A stretch of DNA of 64,000 bases from Microbacterium sp. BK668 (GCF_004362195.1 NZ_SNWG01000004.1:28434-92433); one strand, 5' to 3'; shown: positions 1 to 8,020, numbered from the stretch's first letter. Program-made: numbers and translations. Notes: generated by a model not told the origin, from the letters alone.

Positions 1-572
1 GCGCGGACCTTGCCGCTGGCGAAGAGGGCGAGTGTCACACCGACGACGGCGAGGGTCGCGAGCGTCGCCTGGATGACGATCCCCGGCCAAAGGAACTCGA
101 AGTAGGCCGAGATGCCACCGACGAAGAGCCCTTCGAAGGCGGCGTAGGCGAAGATCAGAGCGGGACGGACCTTCTTACGTGACGTGAAGATGACGACCAT
201 CGCCATGACGAAGCCACCGAGGGCGCCGATGATCCACGGCATGATCGTCGGGTTCGGGTTCTCAACCGACACCGGAGCCATCGTCCAGACCCAGCCCGCG
301 ACCGCGCCGACGAGCAGCACGACGAAGAGGCCGAGCGTCTTCATGACGGTGTCCTCGACCGTCATGCGCCCCGTCTCGACCGAACCGGCCGGGGGAGCGG
401 CGTAGGCGCCCTCGAGGCGGGCGTTGGCGGCAGCATCCATTCCGGCGTGCGCCGTCGAGGCGTACTGGGTCGGTCCGCCGAGGTTCGCCGCCTGCGGACC
501 ACCCGGGTAGGTCTTCACTGCGCGCGGGTCCTGGAAGGCGGGGTTGTTGAATGCGGGGTTTGCCGAGGCCAT
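1..572 (-). CDS. Bax inhibitor-1/YccA family membrane protein (partial, C-terminus beyond window)
   Basis: Reads on the minus strand from an ATG at 572 and runs open off the left edge, giving 190 codons without a stop. The N-terminus carries the NPAFNNPAFQDPR-type repeat and a Pro/Gly/Ala-rich cytosolic tail of about 75 residues that is usual for actinobacterial members of the BI-1/YccA family. Hydrophobic helices follow from about residue 82, including LFVVLLVGAVAGWVW, a second near IIGALGGFVMAMVVIF and a third near ALIFAYAAFEGLFVGG. The family consists of 6-7 TM proteins linked to ion leak or stress in other organisms; its bacterial role is poorly defined. A GGAG sequence lies about 10 bases before the ATG, and a recognisable promoter lies upstream. 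It is divergent from the phosphodiesterase gene. Confidence 0.85.
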   Translation of the reverse strand, partial: MASANPAFNNPAFQDPRAVKTYPGGPQAANLGGPTQYASTAHAGMDAAANARLEGAYAAPPAGSVETGRMTVEDTVMKTLGLFVVLLVGAVAGWVWTMAPVSVENPNPTIMPWIIGALGGFVMAMVVIFTSRKKVRPALIFAYAAFEGLFVGGISAYFEFLWPGIVIQATLATLAVVGVTLALFASGKVR

Positions 573-592
573 GCTCGATCACACTCCATTGG

Positions 593-620
593 TCGTTAGC
601 AGCACGGTGCTGTTGATCAA
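593..620 (-). promoter_or_regulatory. Probable promoter of the BI-1 family gene
   Basis: On the minus strand, TTGATC (615-620) is followed after 16 bases by TAACGA (593-598), a reasonable housekeeping sigma -35/-10 pair. It is 20 bases from the ATG, leaving room for a short leader with a GGAG ribosome-binding site. Confidence 0.5.
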
Positions 621-675
621 CGATATCCGATGGGTGGTATTCCGCCGGGGGCCGGTGCTGTGAAGGGTCTTTGAG

Positions 676-702
676 CCCGCGGGGCGATCGTCGCCCCGCG
701 GG
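676..702. promoter_or_regulatory. Perfect inverted repeat between divergent BI-1 and phosphodiesterase genes
   Basis: CCCGCGGGGCGA (676-687) and its exact complement (691-702) are separated by three bases. It ends 7 bases before the TAGCCT -10 box of the downstream gene, so it covers that gene's -35 position. It could be an operator or simply a hairpin. The sequence does not decide between these. Confidence 0.45.
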
Positions 703-709
703 CCGCGGA

Positions 710-715
710 TAGCCT
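710..715 (+). promoter_or_regulatory. Leaderless -10 box (TAGCCT) of the phosphodiesterase gene
   Basis: TAGCCT is followed by six bases and then the ATG at 722, with no Shine-Dalgarno sequence between. This is the spacing expected when transcription starts at the start codon, and it recurs at many genes in this window. Confidence 0.6.
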
Positions 716-721
716 GGATCC

Positions 722-1729
722 ATGCCGCGCATTCGCCCGCTCGTGATCGGGCATCGCGGAGCTCCGGGGTACCGGCCCGAGCACTCCCGCTCCTCGTACG
801 ACCTCGCGCTCGCGATGGGCGTCGACGCCGTCGAACCCGACATCGTGGTCTCGCGGGATGGCGTGCTCGTGGTCCGGCACGAGAACGAGATCGGTTCGAC
901 GACGGATGTCTCGACTCGTCCCGAGTTCGCCGACCGGCGCACGACGAAGGTCGTCGACGGCGCCGAGCTGACCGGCTGGTTCACCGAGGACTTCGCGTGG
1001 GAGGAGCTCGCGACGCTGCGGTGCCGGGAGCGGCTGCCCAAGATCCGCGAGAGCAGCGCATCGTTCGACGACCAGCAGAGCGTGCTTCGCCTGCACGACG
1101 TGCTCGAGCTCGTGCGCGGAGCCTCGCTCGAACAGGGACGCGAGATCGGCGTCGTCCTCGAGATCAAGCACGCCACGTATTTCGAGGGACTCGGATGGGA
1201 TGTCGCGTCCCTCGTCGACGCCGAGCTCCGGGCCTCGCGCTGGGCGGGCGGCGAGCTGCCGCTCGTCATCGAGTCGTTCGAGTCGACGGTGCTCGCGCGG
1301 GTGAAGGAACGAGGCATCCGCGGCGCGTACGTCTACCTGCTGGAGGCGTCGGGGAGCGCGTTCGACCTCGTGGCAGCGCACGGGAAGGCGGCGCCGACGT
1401 ATCGGCAGACCGCGACCCCCGCGGGACTCGACGCTCTCGCAGGGGTCGTCGACGGCATCAGCCTCGACAAGCGGATGATCCTCGCGCCGGATCGTCTGGG
1501 CCGGGCGACGGGGCCGTCGCGGGTCGTAGCGGACGGGCACGAGCGCGGGCTGCAGGTCTTCGCGTGGACATGCCGCCCGGAGAATGCGTTCCTCGTGCCG
1601 CAGTTCCGGACGCGCGGGGGCGCCGCCGCCTTCGGCGACTGGGAGTCGGAGTGGGCGGTCATTCGGGATGCCGGCATCGACGGTGTCTTCGTCGACCATC
1701 CCGACCTCGGCGTGTCGTTCTTCCGCTGA
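722..1729 (+). CDS. Glycerophosphodiester phosphodiesterase
   Basis: 335-residue protein of the GDPD family, which hydrolyses glycerophosphodiesters to glycerol 3-phosphate and an alcohol inside a TIM barrel. The metal and acid-base residues are visible: HRG at 11-13, E38 and D40 in AVEPD, and H53 in VRHENE. The C-terminal barrel strand DGVFVDHPDLG is typical. There is no signal peptide, so it should be cytoplasmic and act on phospholipid-derived or imported glycerophosphodiesters. The ATG is six bases after a TAGCCT box, which supports this start over any internal one. It stands alone; the next stretch is a repeat element. Length and motifs fit the family well. The exact substrate cannot be inferred. 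Confidence 0.93.
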   Translation: MPRIRPLVIGHRGAPGYRPEHSRSSYDLALAMGVDAVEPDIVVSRDGVLVVRHENEIGSTTDVSTRPEFADRRTTKVVDGAELTGWFTEDFAWEELATLRCRERLPKIRESSASFDDQQSVLRLHDVLELVRGASLEQGREIGVVLEIKHATYFEGLGWDVASLVDAELRASRWAGGELPLVIESFESTVLARVKERGIRGAYVYLLEASGSAFDLVAAHGKAAPTYRQTATPAGLDALAGVVDGISLDKRMILAPDRLGRATGPSRVVADGHERGLQVFAWTCRPENAFLVPQFRTRGGAAAFGDWESEWAVIRDAGIDGVFVDHPDLGVSFFR

Positions 1730-1787
1730 GTGCAGCCCGGTCCTGGAGCCCGTCGAAGGGGTGATAGCGGCGCCTTCTCGCGACGTC

Positions 1788-1888
1788 GGCGCGTTTCGTC
1801 TCGGTCGCTCCGCTCCCTCGCTCAACGACCGCGGGAGAGGCGCGCCACCCGCCGGTCGTTGAGCGAGCGAAGCGAGACGAAACGCGCC
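1788..1888. repeat. REP-like inverted element (dispersed family copy 1)
   Basis: Left arm 1788-1831 (begins GGCGCGTTTCGTCTCGGTCG) and right arm 1853-1888 (ends GAGACGAAACGCGCC) form a long imperfect inverted repeat around a 21-base centre. The arms contain the family core GGTCGTTGAGCGAG and GAGACGAAACG seen again at 9.97 kb and 55.1-55.4 kb. It lies in the 229-base gap after the phosphodiesterase gene and may also end transcription. Nothing else is visible in that gap. Confidence 0.8.
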
Positions 1889-1958
1889 TAACCCTCGAAG
1901 GAACTACGTCCGCCTGGCGTTCGCCTCGGTCGCGGGCTCGGCGTGCAATGAGCACTGC

Positions 1959-2204
1959 TCAGCGGAAGGGATTCGCCCTGTCGCCCCCGCCCGCGTCGGC
2001 GATCCCCGCCGCGTAACCCTGGTCCCAGGCATCCCCTCGTCCCTCGAGGTCCTGGCGCAGCGCGTCGGCCGCGAGGATGCGCTGCGCGAGCACGACCCAG
2101 TCCGACCAGTGCGCAGCGCCGTCGGCCTGCCAGAGGTCGGCGTCGTCGAGGGGACGCAGCGCGATGCGCCCGATGTCGATCGGCCTTCTGCGGGAATCCG
2201 CCAT
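1959..2204 (-). CDS. Small hypothetical protein (81 aa)
   Basis: No family recognised. The start ATG at 2204 is preceded by GGAGG with good spacing, which is why it is chosen over an upstream in-frame ATG that lacks a ribosome-binding site. The protein begins MADSRRRPIDIG, is soluble and acidic, contains two tryptophans in ADLWQADGAAHWSDW, and ends in a Gly/Asp-rich tail (DAGGGDRANPFR). It has no membrane segment or Cys motif. It is transcribed away from the membrane-protein gene at 2281; the two start codons are only 77 bases apart and could share a control region. Confidence 0.65.
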   Translation of the reverse strand: MADSRRRPIDIGRIALRPLDDADLWQADGAAHWSDWVVLAQRILAADALRQDLEGRGDAWDQGYAAGIADAGGGDRANPFR

Positions 2205-2280
2205 GGTCTCGCCTCCGCGGGCAAGGCTAGTGCTCCACAGCCCGGCCGGGGCGCTGAGCGCCTGTGCGACGATGCTGGAG

Positions 2281-3093
2281 ATGGATGCCGATGCCACCGC
2301 AGAGCTGCGGAGACTCCGGGCGCGGGCTTATGGGCCCGGTGCCGACATCCACGACGATCCCGCGGCGATGCGGCGGCTCGAAGAGCTCGAGGAGCGGAAT
2401 CGCCCCGGGGAGGACGACGCGGTCCGGCCCGCCAGGCCGAGCGACCCGGTGCAGGCTCGGCCGGCCGCGGCGATCGGCACCGAAGACCCGGCCGACCCCG
2501 AAGACCCGGCCGGCCCCGAAGACCGGGCCGACCCCGAAGACCCGACCGACCCCGGAGACGCGTCGGACGAGCCCGCCGAGGCTCCCCGCCGCTTCCGCTT
2601 CTGGGTCCCGTCCCTCTGGGCCGCCTCTCTTCTCGTCGTCGCGGTGCTCGCCGGCGTCTGGACGCTCACCACGACCGTCGCGGTACTGACGCCGATCGAG
2701 CGCACCGGCGAGGGGCGTCAGATCGCCGTGCTTCACGTGGATCCGGGCTTCCAGCCGCCGCCGATCTTCGGACAGGGTGAAGTCGGGCAGGTCGGCTACG
2801 AGGACTTCCACGGCCTGACGGCGATCTCGACGACGGGCTCGTGGATGGGCGGACCCGGTGCGCCCGAGGGCCGATGCCTCTTCGTCATGCGCACGGACGC
2901 GATCGACGTCGACTCCCAGTCGTTCAACGGACCGATCTTCAACGACTGCACCGCCGGCACCTTCCCGGCGACGATCGAGATCGGCGTGGGCCGGGATCTT
3001 CCGGCCGAGATCCGCGACCGCTTCCCCGAGGGAAGCGCGCTGCAGTTCGTCCTCGACGGCGATCGCGTCGGAGTGTTCACCGACGCCGGATGA
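2281..3093 (+). CDS. Single-pass membrane protein of unknown function with Pro-Glu-Asp repeat linker
   Basis: 270 residues. Residues 1-45 form a short charged helical segment (RRLEELEERN). Residues 68-93 are an acidic low-complexity linker of PEDPAD-type repeats encoded by an 18-bp DNA tandem repeat. One transmembrane helix spans about 108-133 (WAASLLVVAVLAGVWTL). The outside domain of about 135 residues holds two cysteines (GRCLFV and FNDCTAG) that could form a disulfide. The arrangement, cytosolic N-tail / TM / small extracytoplasmic domain, is common in Microbacteriaceae proteins of unknown role. Start is uncertain: ATG at 2272 is also in frame; 2281 is preferred only for its agreement with a MDADATAEL-like start. 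It is convergent with the next gene (17 bases between stops). Confidence 0.75.
   Translation: MDADATAELRRLRARAYGPGADIHDDPAAMRRLEELEERNRPGEDDAVRPARPSDPVQARPAAAIGTEDPADPEDPAGPEDRADPEDPTDPGDASDEPAEAPRRFRFWVPSLWAASLLVVAVLAGVWTLTTTVAVLTPIERTGEGRQIAVLHVDPGFQPPPIFGQGEVGQVGYEDFHGLTAISTTGSWMGGPGAPEGRCLFVMRTDAIDVDSQSFNGPIFNDCTAGTFPATIEIGVGRDLPAEIRDRFPEGSALQFVLDGDRVGVFTDAG
2482..2553. repeat. 18-bp in-frame tandem repeat, four copies
   Basis: Units at 2482, 2500, 2518 and 2536 are variants of GAAGACCCGGCCGACCCC and encode E-D-P-A-D-P. The period is a multiple of three, so copy-number change would lengthen or shorten the linker of the membrane protein without a frameshift. Confidence 0.85.
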
Positions 3094-3110
3094 CCGCCGC
3101 CGAGTCGGGC

Positions 3111-3818
3111 CTACGCGGCCGTTCGAGCGCCTGCGTCGCGCTGCACCAGGCCGTACGACGGGTCGCGCAGCGCGCGGATCCAGGCGTACTGCTCGGATCC
3201 GGGGAGCGGATGCCGTGCCGCGTCAAAGCGCAATTCGGTGTCGTCCTGGTCGGGTGCGAGCCGGAGCTCGACATCGGCGAACGGATGCCATTTGCCCGTC
3301 GTCGTCGCGTGGTGCAGCCGCAGCCGCCATCCGCTCGTCTCGAGCTCCTCGTCGAGCGCCGGCCCGCCGGCGGGCAAGGCGCCGGGTGCGAGCGTGCGCG
3401 CGCAGACGAGCACCGGTCCCTGCGTGCCGCGGTACGGCAGCAGCGTCCCGAGTCGTGCCCGCGCGGGTGAGCGCTGCGGCAGCAGCAGGAAGCGGGAGGG
3501 GATGCCGAGGCTCGACGAAGACAGCTCGAGGTCGGCCGGCCGCCCGTCGGCGTCGAAGCGGAGTGCGAGTCCGAGGATGTCGGGGAAGCCGTCCGGCAGC
3601 CCGACCGAGCGGGAGAGCCGCGCGACGACCGGCTGCGGTGCGGGGGGCACGGTGTCGATCCACGCGATCCCCGATGGCGCCGCGTTCGGAAGCCACGTGA
3701 TCCAGCCCTCGAGCACCCGGCCTCGCGAATGGATGGGCCGCGGGCGACGCAGGAGGAGGATCGCAGCGAAGGCCGCGCGCAGCATCCATCCCGCGAACTG
3801 GGCGATGCGAGTCAGCAT
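3111..3818 (-). CDS. Conserved actinobacterial protein, catalase-fold-like, often annotated phosphodiesterase
   Basis: About 235 residues. A hydrophobic N-terminal segment (WMLRAAFAAILLL) is followed by a domain with the pattern GFPDILGLALRFDADGRPAD, SRFLLLP, LPYRGTQGPVLVCAR, then DTELRFDAARHPLPG and YAWIRALRDPSYGL. I recognise this pattern from actinobacterial proteins called phosphodiesterase or catalase-like heme-domain proteins. That functional name is weakly based, and no heme ligand can be proven here. The ATG at 3818 is chosen; an in-frame ATG at 3848 would add ten residues. It lies tail-to-tail with the preceding gene. Confidence 0.7.
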   Translation of the reverse strand: MLTRIAQFAGWMLRAAFAAILLLRRPRPIHSRGRVLEGWITWLPNAAPSGIAWIDTVPPAPQPVVARLSRSVGLPDGFPDILGLALRFDADGRPADLELSSSSLGIPSRFLLLPQRSPARARLGTLLPYRGTQGPVLVCARTLAPGALPAGGPALDEELETSGWRLRLHHATTTGKWHPFADVELRLAPDQDDTELRFDAARHPLPGSEQYAWIRALRDPSYGLVQRDAGARTAA

Positions 3819-4008
3819 CCGGCCATCATGCGGGCTGGCGGCCTGCATGCGTGGGGGACTTCTCGCGGGGGCCTTCTCGCGTTACCCTGCGCCGGCACAT
3901 CGAACGTAGCGCGATGTTCCGACGCGGGATCGGTCGGGAGGCCCCGGTGGGTGGGGGCAGTCGCGCCGCGCGTGGAGGGCGCGGCCGGGCGTGCGAGGTC
4001 CCTCCCGG

Positions 4009-4854
4009 CTACTTCTGCTCGCCGACGGTGCTCGACGGCCACGCGAACGCGCCGCCGCGGAATCGTGCGTCGAGCCAGTTGCCGAGCAGGGCGTTCGAGA
4101 TGCTCAGCTGGGTCGAGCGGGAGATCGAGCCGCGGTCGCAGCCGAGGCCGAGGAAGGACGACGAATCGAGGAACCCGCAGTGGTACCCGCCCGTGATCGA
4201 CACCCACGTGGCGGGCGACGGCTTCGCGTCGAAGATGGCGCGGGTCGAGGCGGGGCGCACGACGGTGTCGGCCGAGCCGACGACAAAGAGCCCGGGGGCA
4301 GCGACCGTCCGGGCGGCAGCGACGGCCGACGGGCGCGTCTCGGCAGCGGCGAGGGTCGCGAGCGTTTCCAGCTCGGGATGCCTCGACGCGGCCAGCACCG
4401 CCGCTCCGCCGCCCATCGAGTGGCCCACGACGGCGTCGAAGGAGGGGTGCGCGTTCGGCTGCGTGCGGTGCGCCCACACGGCGGCCGCCCAGAGGTCGTC
4501 GGCGAAGGCGGAGTGGTCGGGGAACAGGCCCGTCTGCGAGCCGGGGGCGATCACGACATAGCCGCGGGCGGCGAGCGCGTTCAGCGTCGAGGCGTACCGG
4601 CTGGGCGACTGCGTGAAGCCGTGCCCGAAGACGACGACCGGGTAGGCGCCCGGCGCCGACCCGGTCGGCTGCACGAGCCGGGCCGACAACCGGCGGCCGT
4701 CCTGCGAGACGTCGACGGTCGTCGTCGACACGGGGAGGGCCAGGGGCGCGGCCGATACGGGACCCGTCGGCTGCGCCGAGGCGGCGGAACCGGGGGCGAC
4801 GGCGAGGGTGATGGCGAGGGCGAGAGCGGCGAGGACCGGGGGGAGGCGCTTCAT
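4009..4854 (-). CDS. Secreted alpha/beta hydrolase (chlorophyllase/dienelactone-hydrolase/PETase-like fold)
   Basis: 281 residues with a Sec signal peptide (MKRLPPVLAALALAITLAVA, Ala-rich cleavage region near residue 27). The mature part has an oxyanion region VVVFGHGFTQ (73-82), the nucleophile elbow GHSMGGG with S146, a probable acid D196 in VVGSADTVV, and H225 in GGYHCGFL. Cys226 and Cys239 could form a disulfide near the active site. GHSMGGG and overall size resemble cutinase/PETase-like and chlorophyllase-like hydrolases, so esters are likely substrates, but specificity cannot be read from the sequence. It has no close operon partner. Start is the only Met giving a full signal peptide. 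Confidence 0.88.
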   Translation of the reverse strand: MKRLPPVLAALALAITLAVAPGSAASAQPTGPVSAAPLALPVSTTTVDVSQDGRRLSARLVQPTGSAPGAYPVVVFGHGFTQSPSRYASTLNALAARGYVVIAPGSQTGLFPDHSAFADDLWAAAVWAHRTQPNAHPSFDAVVGHSMGGGAAVLAASRHPELETLATLAAAETRPSAVAAARTVAAPGLFVVGSADTVVRPASTRAIFDAKPSPATWVSITGGYHCGFLDSSSFLGLGCDRGSISRSTQLSISNALLGNWLDARFRGGAFAWPSSTVGEQK

Positions 4855-4952
4855 GCAGTCATGCTAAGTCGGCCCTTCCGATTGTGGGACGGGGATTTTC
4901 GGTGCCCATCCGCAGGGGGTGATCCCCGTCGCGCGGGGGGTTCGAGGTCGTC

Positions 4953-5074
4953 CCCTCCTCTCGTCGCTTCGCTCCTCGCTCGGGGACCGGATGGTCGCGG
5001 GTTCTCGCTCGGGCACCGGTTGGTCGCGGGTTCTCGCTCGGGGACCGGTTGGTAGCGAGCGGAGCGAGAGGAGG
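4953..5074. repeat. 29-bp tandem repeat inside an inverted repeat
   Basis: Three copies (two complete at 4975-5003 and 5004-5032, one partial from 5033) of CTCGCTCGGGGACCGG followed by WTGGTCGCGGGTT. They are flanked by CCTCCTCTCGTCGCTTCGCT (from 4953) and its near-complement ending at 5074 (AGCGAGCGGAGCGAGAGGAG). The arms resemble the REP-like family of this window. The 538-base gap 4855-5392 holds only this element and the tRNA-like gene. Confidence 0.8.
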
Positions 5075-5104
5075 CCGCAGTGCCCGTGTCCTCGTGTGAC
5101 GACG

Positions 5105-5180
5105 TGGACGCGACGGCAGGAGTCGAACCTGCAACGCTGCCGGTTATGAACCGGTGCCCGGGACCGCCCGGATCGCCGCG
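5105..5180 (-). tRNA. tRNA-like gene, anticodon CAU (Met-like), with degenerate D-arm
   Basis: 76 bases including an encoded CCA. The 7-bp acceptor stem is CGCGGCG/CGTCGCG with one G-U pair. The T-arm is canonical: GCAGG, TTCGACT, CCTGC, including the box GGTTCGACTCC. The anticodon loop reads TTCATAA, giving CAU. The D-arm departs strongly from normal: A8 instead of U8, a GC-only stem CCGGG/CCCGG with a four-base loop, and no AGNNGG D-loop. The anticodon stem has an A-C pair at its base. A TAGCGT -10-like box lies about 12 bases upstream. It could be a special initiator or elongator tRNA-Met, a tRNA-Ile2 type, or a decaying copy. Confidence 0.6.
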
Positions 5181-5392
5181 ATGACCCCACGCTAGCGCCG
5201 AACCGCGACAGGGTGAGAGACCGTTAACCGGGGTTTCGCTGTGAGTCGCCCTATGACGCCCGGAGGCCGTGCGCCGCGCGCGGCAGCGGTGTCCGTGGCC
5301 GCGTGGGTCGCGGTGTCCGCGCGTCGGCCAGACTGAGATGCACGACCCGTCGTGGTCGCACCCGTGTCGGACGATCACCCGGAGGTTACTCG

Positions 5393-6367
5393 ATGGCCCA
5401 CTTCGACCTGCCGTTGGACGAGCTGCGACGCTATCGCCCGGAGGTCGGCGAGCCTTCCGACTTCGACGACTTCTGGGCGCGCACCATCGGGGAGGCGCGA
5501 TCGCACGGCCGGCCGACCAGCGCGACCGGTGCGCAGCCGCTTCTCACGACGCTGGAGGTGCGGGACGTCCGCTTCGCCGGCTTCGGCGGCGAGCCGATCG
5601 CCGCGTGGCTCCTCACCCCGCGGGACGGTTCGCCGCGCGGCGGGATCGTGCAGTACGTGGGCTACGGCGGAGGGCGGGGGCTCGCGCACGAGCACCTCGC
5701 GTGGGCGTCCGCCGGCTACGCCCATCTCGTCATGGACACGCGCGGGCAGGGAAGCGGCTGGAGCCTCGGGGTCACGGCGGATGCGGTCGGCTCCGCGCCC
5801 GCTGCGCCGGGGATGATGACGCGGGGCATCGGCTCGCCCGACACCTACTACTACCGCCGTCTCATCACCGACGCCGTGCGCGCGGTCGACGCGCTGCGCG
5901 GGCTGGACCTGGTCGACCCGGCACGCATCGCCGTCGCCGGCGGCAGCCAGGGCGGCGGGCTGGCGCTCGCCGTGGCGGGTCTCGCCGATGAGTTGTGGGC
6001 CCTCGCCGCGGACGTCCCGTTCCTCTGCCACTTCGAGCGCGCGGTCCGCCTGACCGACGAGTACCCCTACCGCGAGATCGCGAACTACCTGGGCGCCCAC
6101 CGCGCCGACGTGGACGAAGTGTTCGCCACTCTGGCGTACTTCGACGGGGTCAACTTCGCGAAGCGGGCCTCCGCGCCGGCGCTCTTCTCCGCGGCTCTCG
6201 AAGACCTCATCTGCCCGCCGTCGACGGTGTTCGCCGCCGCGAACCACTACGCCGGCCGCGCCGAGGTCGATGTCTACTCGTTCAACGCGCACGAGGGCGG
6301 CGGCGCCGAGCGGTGGCCGCGACATGCGGAGTGGCTCGCGTCCCTGACGGCGGCGGGAGCCGGCTGA
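5393..6367 (+). CDS. CE7 family esterase (acetylxylan esterase / cephalosporin-C deacetylase type)
   Basis: 324 residues, cytoplasmic (no signal peptide). N-terminal MAHFDLPLDELRRYRP and PSDFDDFWA (21-29) are typical of CE7 enzymes, which remove acetyl groups from xylo-oligosaccharides and other acetyl esters. The nucleophile is S185 in GGSQGGG, the acid D271 in ALEDLICPPST, and the base H300 in FNAHEGGG. MDTRGQGSGW (114-123) is another family hallmark. The ATG at 5393 has GGAGG 8 bases upstream, so the longer upstream reading is rejected. It stands alone between the tRNA-like gene and a convergent UPF0303 gene. Confidence 0.92.
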   Translation: MAHFDLPLDELRRYRPEVGEPSDFDDFWARTIGEARSHGRPTSATGAQPLLTTLEVRDVRFAGFGGEPIAAWLLTPRDGSPRGGIVQYVGYGGGRGLAHEHLAWASAGYAHLVMDTRGQGSGWSLGVTADAVGSAPAAPGMMTRGIGSPDTYYYRRLITDAVRAVDALRGLDLVDPARIAVAGGSQGGGLALAVAGLADELWALAADVPFLCHFERAVRLTDEYPYREIANYLGAHRADVDEVFATLAYFDGVNFAKRASAPALFSAALEDLICPPSTVFAAANHYAGRAEVDVYSFNAHEGGGAERWPRHAEWLASLTAAGAG

Positions 6368-6371
6368 GCGG

Positions 6372-6854
6372 TCAGCCCGACGGCGCCCGGAAGGCGCGCA
6401 GGTGCTCGACGACGAACGCGTGGTCGTCGGCCTGCGGGAGCCCGGAGACGCCCACTGTTCCGACGACGCCGACACCCGCGATCGTGATCGGGAACACCCC
6501 TCCGTGCGCGGCGTACTCCGTGGTGTCGAGCCGTGCCGACGTGTCGAAGTCCTTGCCCGCTGCCCGGAACGACAGGCCCACCCCGTACGAGGAGCGGCCG
6601 AAGCGGCGGGCGACGCGCGACTTGCGCTCGAGCCAGCCGTCGTTGTCGGCGCTCGATCCCGGCAGCGCCGCGTGGAAGACCCGCGCCTCGCCGAGCGAGA
6701 TGCCGATCACGATCGGCAGACCCCGCTCGAGGGCGGCGGCCCGCATCGCCGAGCCGAGGCGCCACGCGTCGTCGAGGTCGAAGCGCGGCAGCACGATCTC
6801 GCGCTCCTCCGTCTCCACGCGGGCAAGGATCTCGGCGGGCGTCTCGTCGCTCAT
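6372..6854 (-). CDS. UPF0303 family protein (HbpS/heme-degrading-like domain)
   Basis: 160 residues matching the UPF0303 pattern: LPRFDLDDAWRLG (23-35), ALPGSSADN, a run RKSRVARRFGRSSYGVG, YAAHGGVFPI and VVGTVGVSGLPQADDH. The family is small and soluble, related to HbpS/GlcG-like domains that bind heme or cobalamin in some members; the role of this one is unknown. ATG 6854 is chosen because a TACGCT -10-like box lies 9 bases upstream and the earlier in-frame ATG would add a non-conserved tail. Its stop is 5 bases from the esterase stop (tail-to-tail). Confidence 0.85.
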   Translation of the reverse strand: MSDETPAEILARVETEEREIVLPRFDLDDAWRLGSAMRAAALERGLPIVIGISLGEARVFHAALPGSSADNDGWLERKSRVARRFGRSSYGVGLSFRAAGKDFDTSARLDTTEYAAHGGVFPITIAGVGVVGTVGVSGLPQADDHAFVVEHLRAFRAPSG

Positions 6855-6959
6855 GATCGCGAGCGTATCGCCCGGTGACGGATGGATGCCGGGTCCCGGC
6901 GCCGACGCCCCGAGACACCGCCGCCCGCATCGGCGCACCCGGCCGGCGACCCGCGGCGC

Positions 6960-7979
6960 TCAGCGCCGGATGCGGGCGCGGGACGAGGCATCCAGCGCCC
7001 GAGGTTCCGGCGGAGCGGCATCCAGCGCGCGCAGCATCCGCTCCAGCACTTCGCGCAGCTCGCCCCGGGCGGGCTCGGCGAGGTCGGTCGTGTACTCGAC
7101 CCCGACCGGCACCCATGACATGCCGTACATCGTCTCGCGGAAGTCGGCGCCGCCGACCGGCCAGCGCGTGTGGCCGTCTCCTTCGGCGGACGCACCCTGA
7201 CCCCATTGCCCGAACCACTCCCGCATGACGTCGTAGGGCAGCTCCATGACGAGGTCGGTCTCGACCGGCTGGCGCACCCACGAGCGCGCGACGAGGATGA
7301 ACTCCTCGACCTGCTCGGGGGCGAGCGGGCGCGGCTCGAAGAGCACGCGCGTGTGATCGACCTCGGCGAGGCGGTCGACTCGGAAGGTGCGCCAGTCCTC
7401 CTTCTCGAGGTCCCAGCAGAGCAGGTACCAGTGCCGGTCCGCGGGCGCGAGCACGTGCGGCTCGACCCGCCGCCGGGTCACCTCGCCCGACGCGGCGGTG
7501 TAGGTGAAGCGCACGCGCTCGTGATCGCGACAGGCGAGGGCGAGCTCGCCGAGGACATCGGTCGACACGGCGGCGCCCGCATGGATACCCGTCGGCTGCA
7601 CGGCATCCGCCAGGGCATTCACTCTGCGGCGCAGGGGCGCCGGGAGCACCTGCTCGAGCTTCGCGAGCGCCGTCAGCGTCGTCTCGGGGCCGTCGATGAG
7701 GCGCTGGGATGCCGCGACCCGCAGCCCGATCGCCATCGCCACGGCTTCCTCGTCCGTGAGCAGCAGGGGCGGCACGGCACTGCCCGCCTCGAGGCGGTAC
7801 CCGCCGGCAGACCCGGGCGTCGACTCGATGCGGTAGCCCAGGTCGCGCAGGCGCTCGACGTCGCGGCGGACCGTGCGTTCGGTCACGCCGAGGCGCTCGG
7901 CGAGCTCGGAGCCCGGCCAGTGCCGGTGCGTCTGCAGCAGGTTGAGGAGCGATAGGGCCCGGGTGGTCGTATCGGACAT
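6960..7979 (-). CDS. YafY/WYL-domain transcriptional regulator (DeoR-like HTH)
   Basis: 339 residues. An N-terminal winged HTH (residues about 1-60, ELAERLGVTERTVRRDVERL) is followed by a WYL domain (about 140-225, with HWYLLCWDLEKEDWRTFRVDRL) and a C-terminal WCX extension. Such proteins bind DNA and sense small ligands or nucleic acid through WYL. The gene is divergent from the DrrAB-like exporter with 61 bases between start codons. A 21-bp palindrome in that gap is the obvious operator, so this regulator very likely controls the exporter and possibly itself. The tail DASSRARIRR is non-conserved. Confidence 0.93.
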   Translation of the reverse strand: MSDTTTRALSLLNLLQTHRHWPGSELAERLGVTERTVRRDVERLRDLGYRIESTPGSAGGYRLEAGSAVPPLLLTDEEAVAMAIGLRVAASQRLIDGPETTLTALAKLEQVLPAPLRRRVNALADAVQPTGIHAGAAVSTDVLGELALACRDHERVRFTYTAASGEVTRRRVEPHVLAPADRHWYLLCWDLEKEDWRTFRVDRLAEVDHTRVLFEPRPLAPEQVEEFILVARSWVRQPVETDLVMELPYDVMREWFGQWGQGASAEGDGHTRWPVGGADFRETMYGMSWVPVGVEYTTDLAEPARGELREVLERMLRALDAAPPEPRALDASSRARIRR

Positions 7980-7999
7980 GCCTCCAGATTGGCATGCTT

Positions 8000-8020
8000 T
8001 GCGGACCTAATCTGTCCGCA
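8000..8020. promoter_or_regulatory. Palindromic operator between WYL regulator and ABC exporter
   Basis: TGCGGAC (8000-8006), seven-base centre CTAATCT, GTCCGCA (8014-8020): perfect 7-bp arms. It sits over the expected -35 region of the exporter promoter, whose -10 (TACCTT, 8029-8034) precedes the ATG at 8041 by six bases. It is the only palindrome in the gap. Confidence 0.7.
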
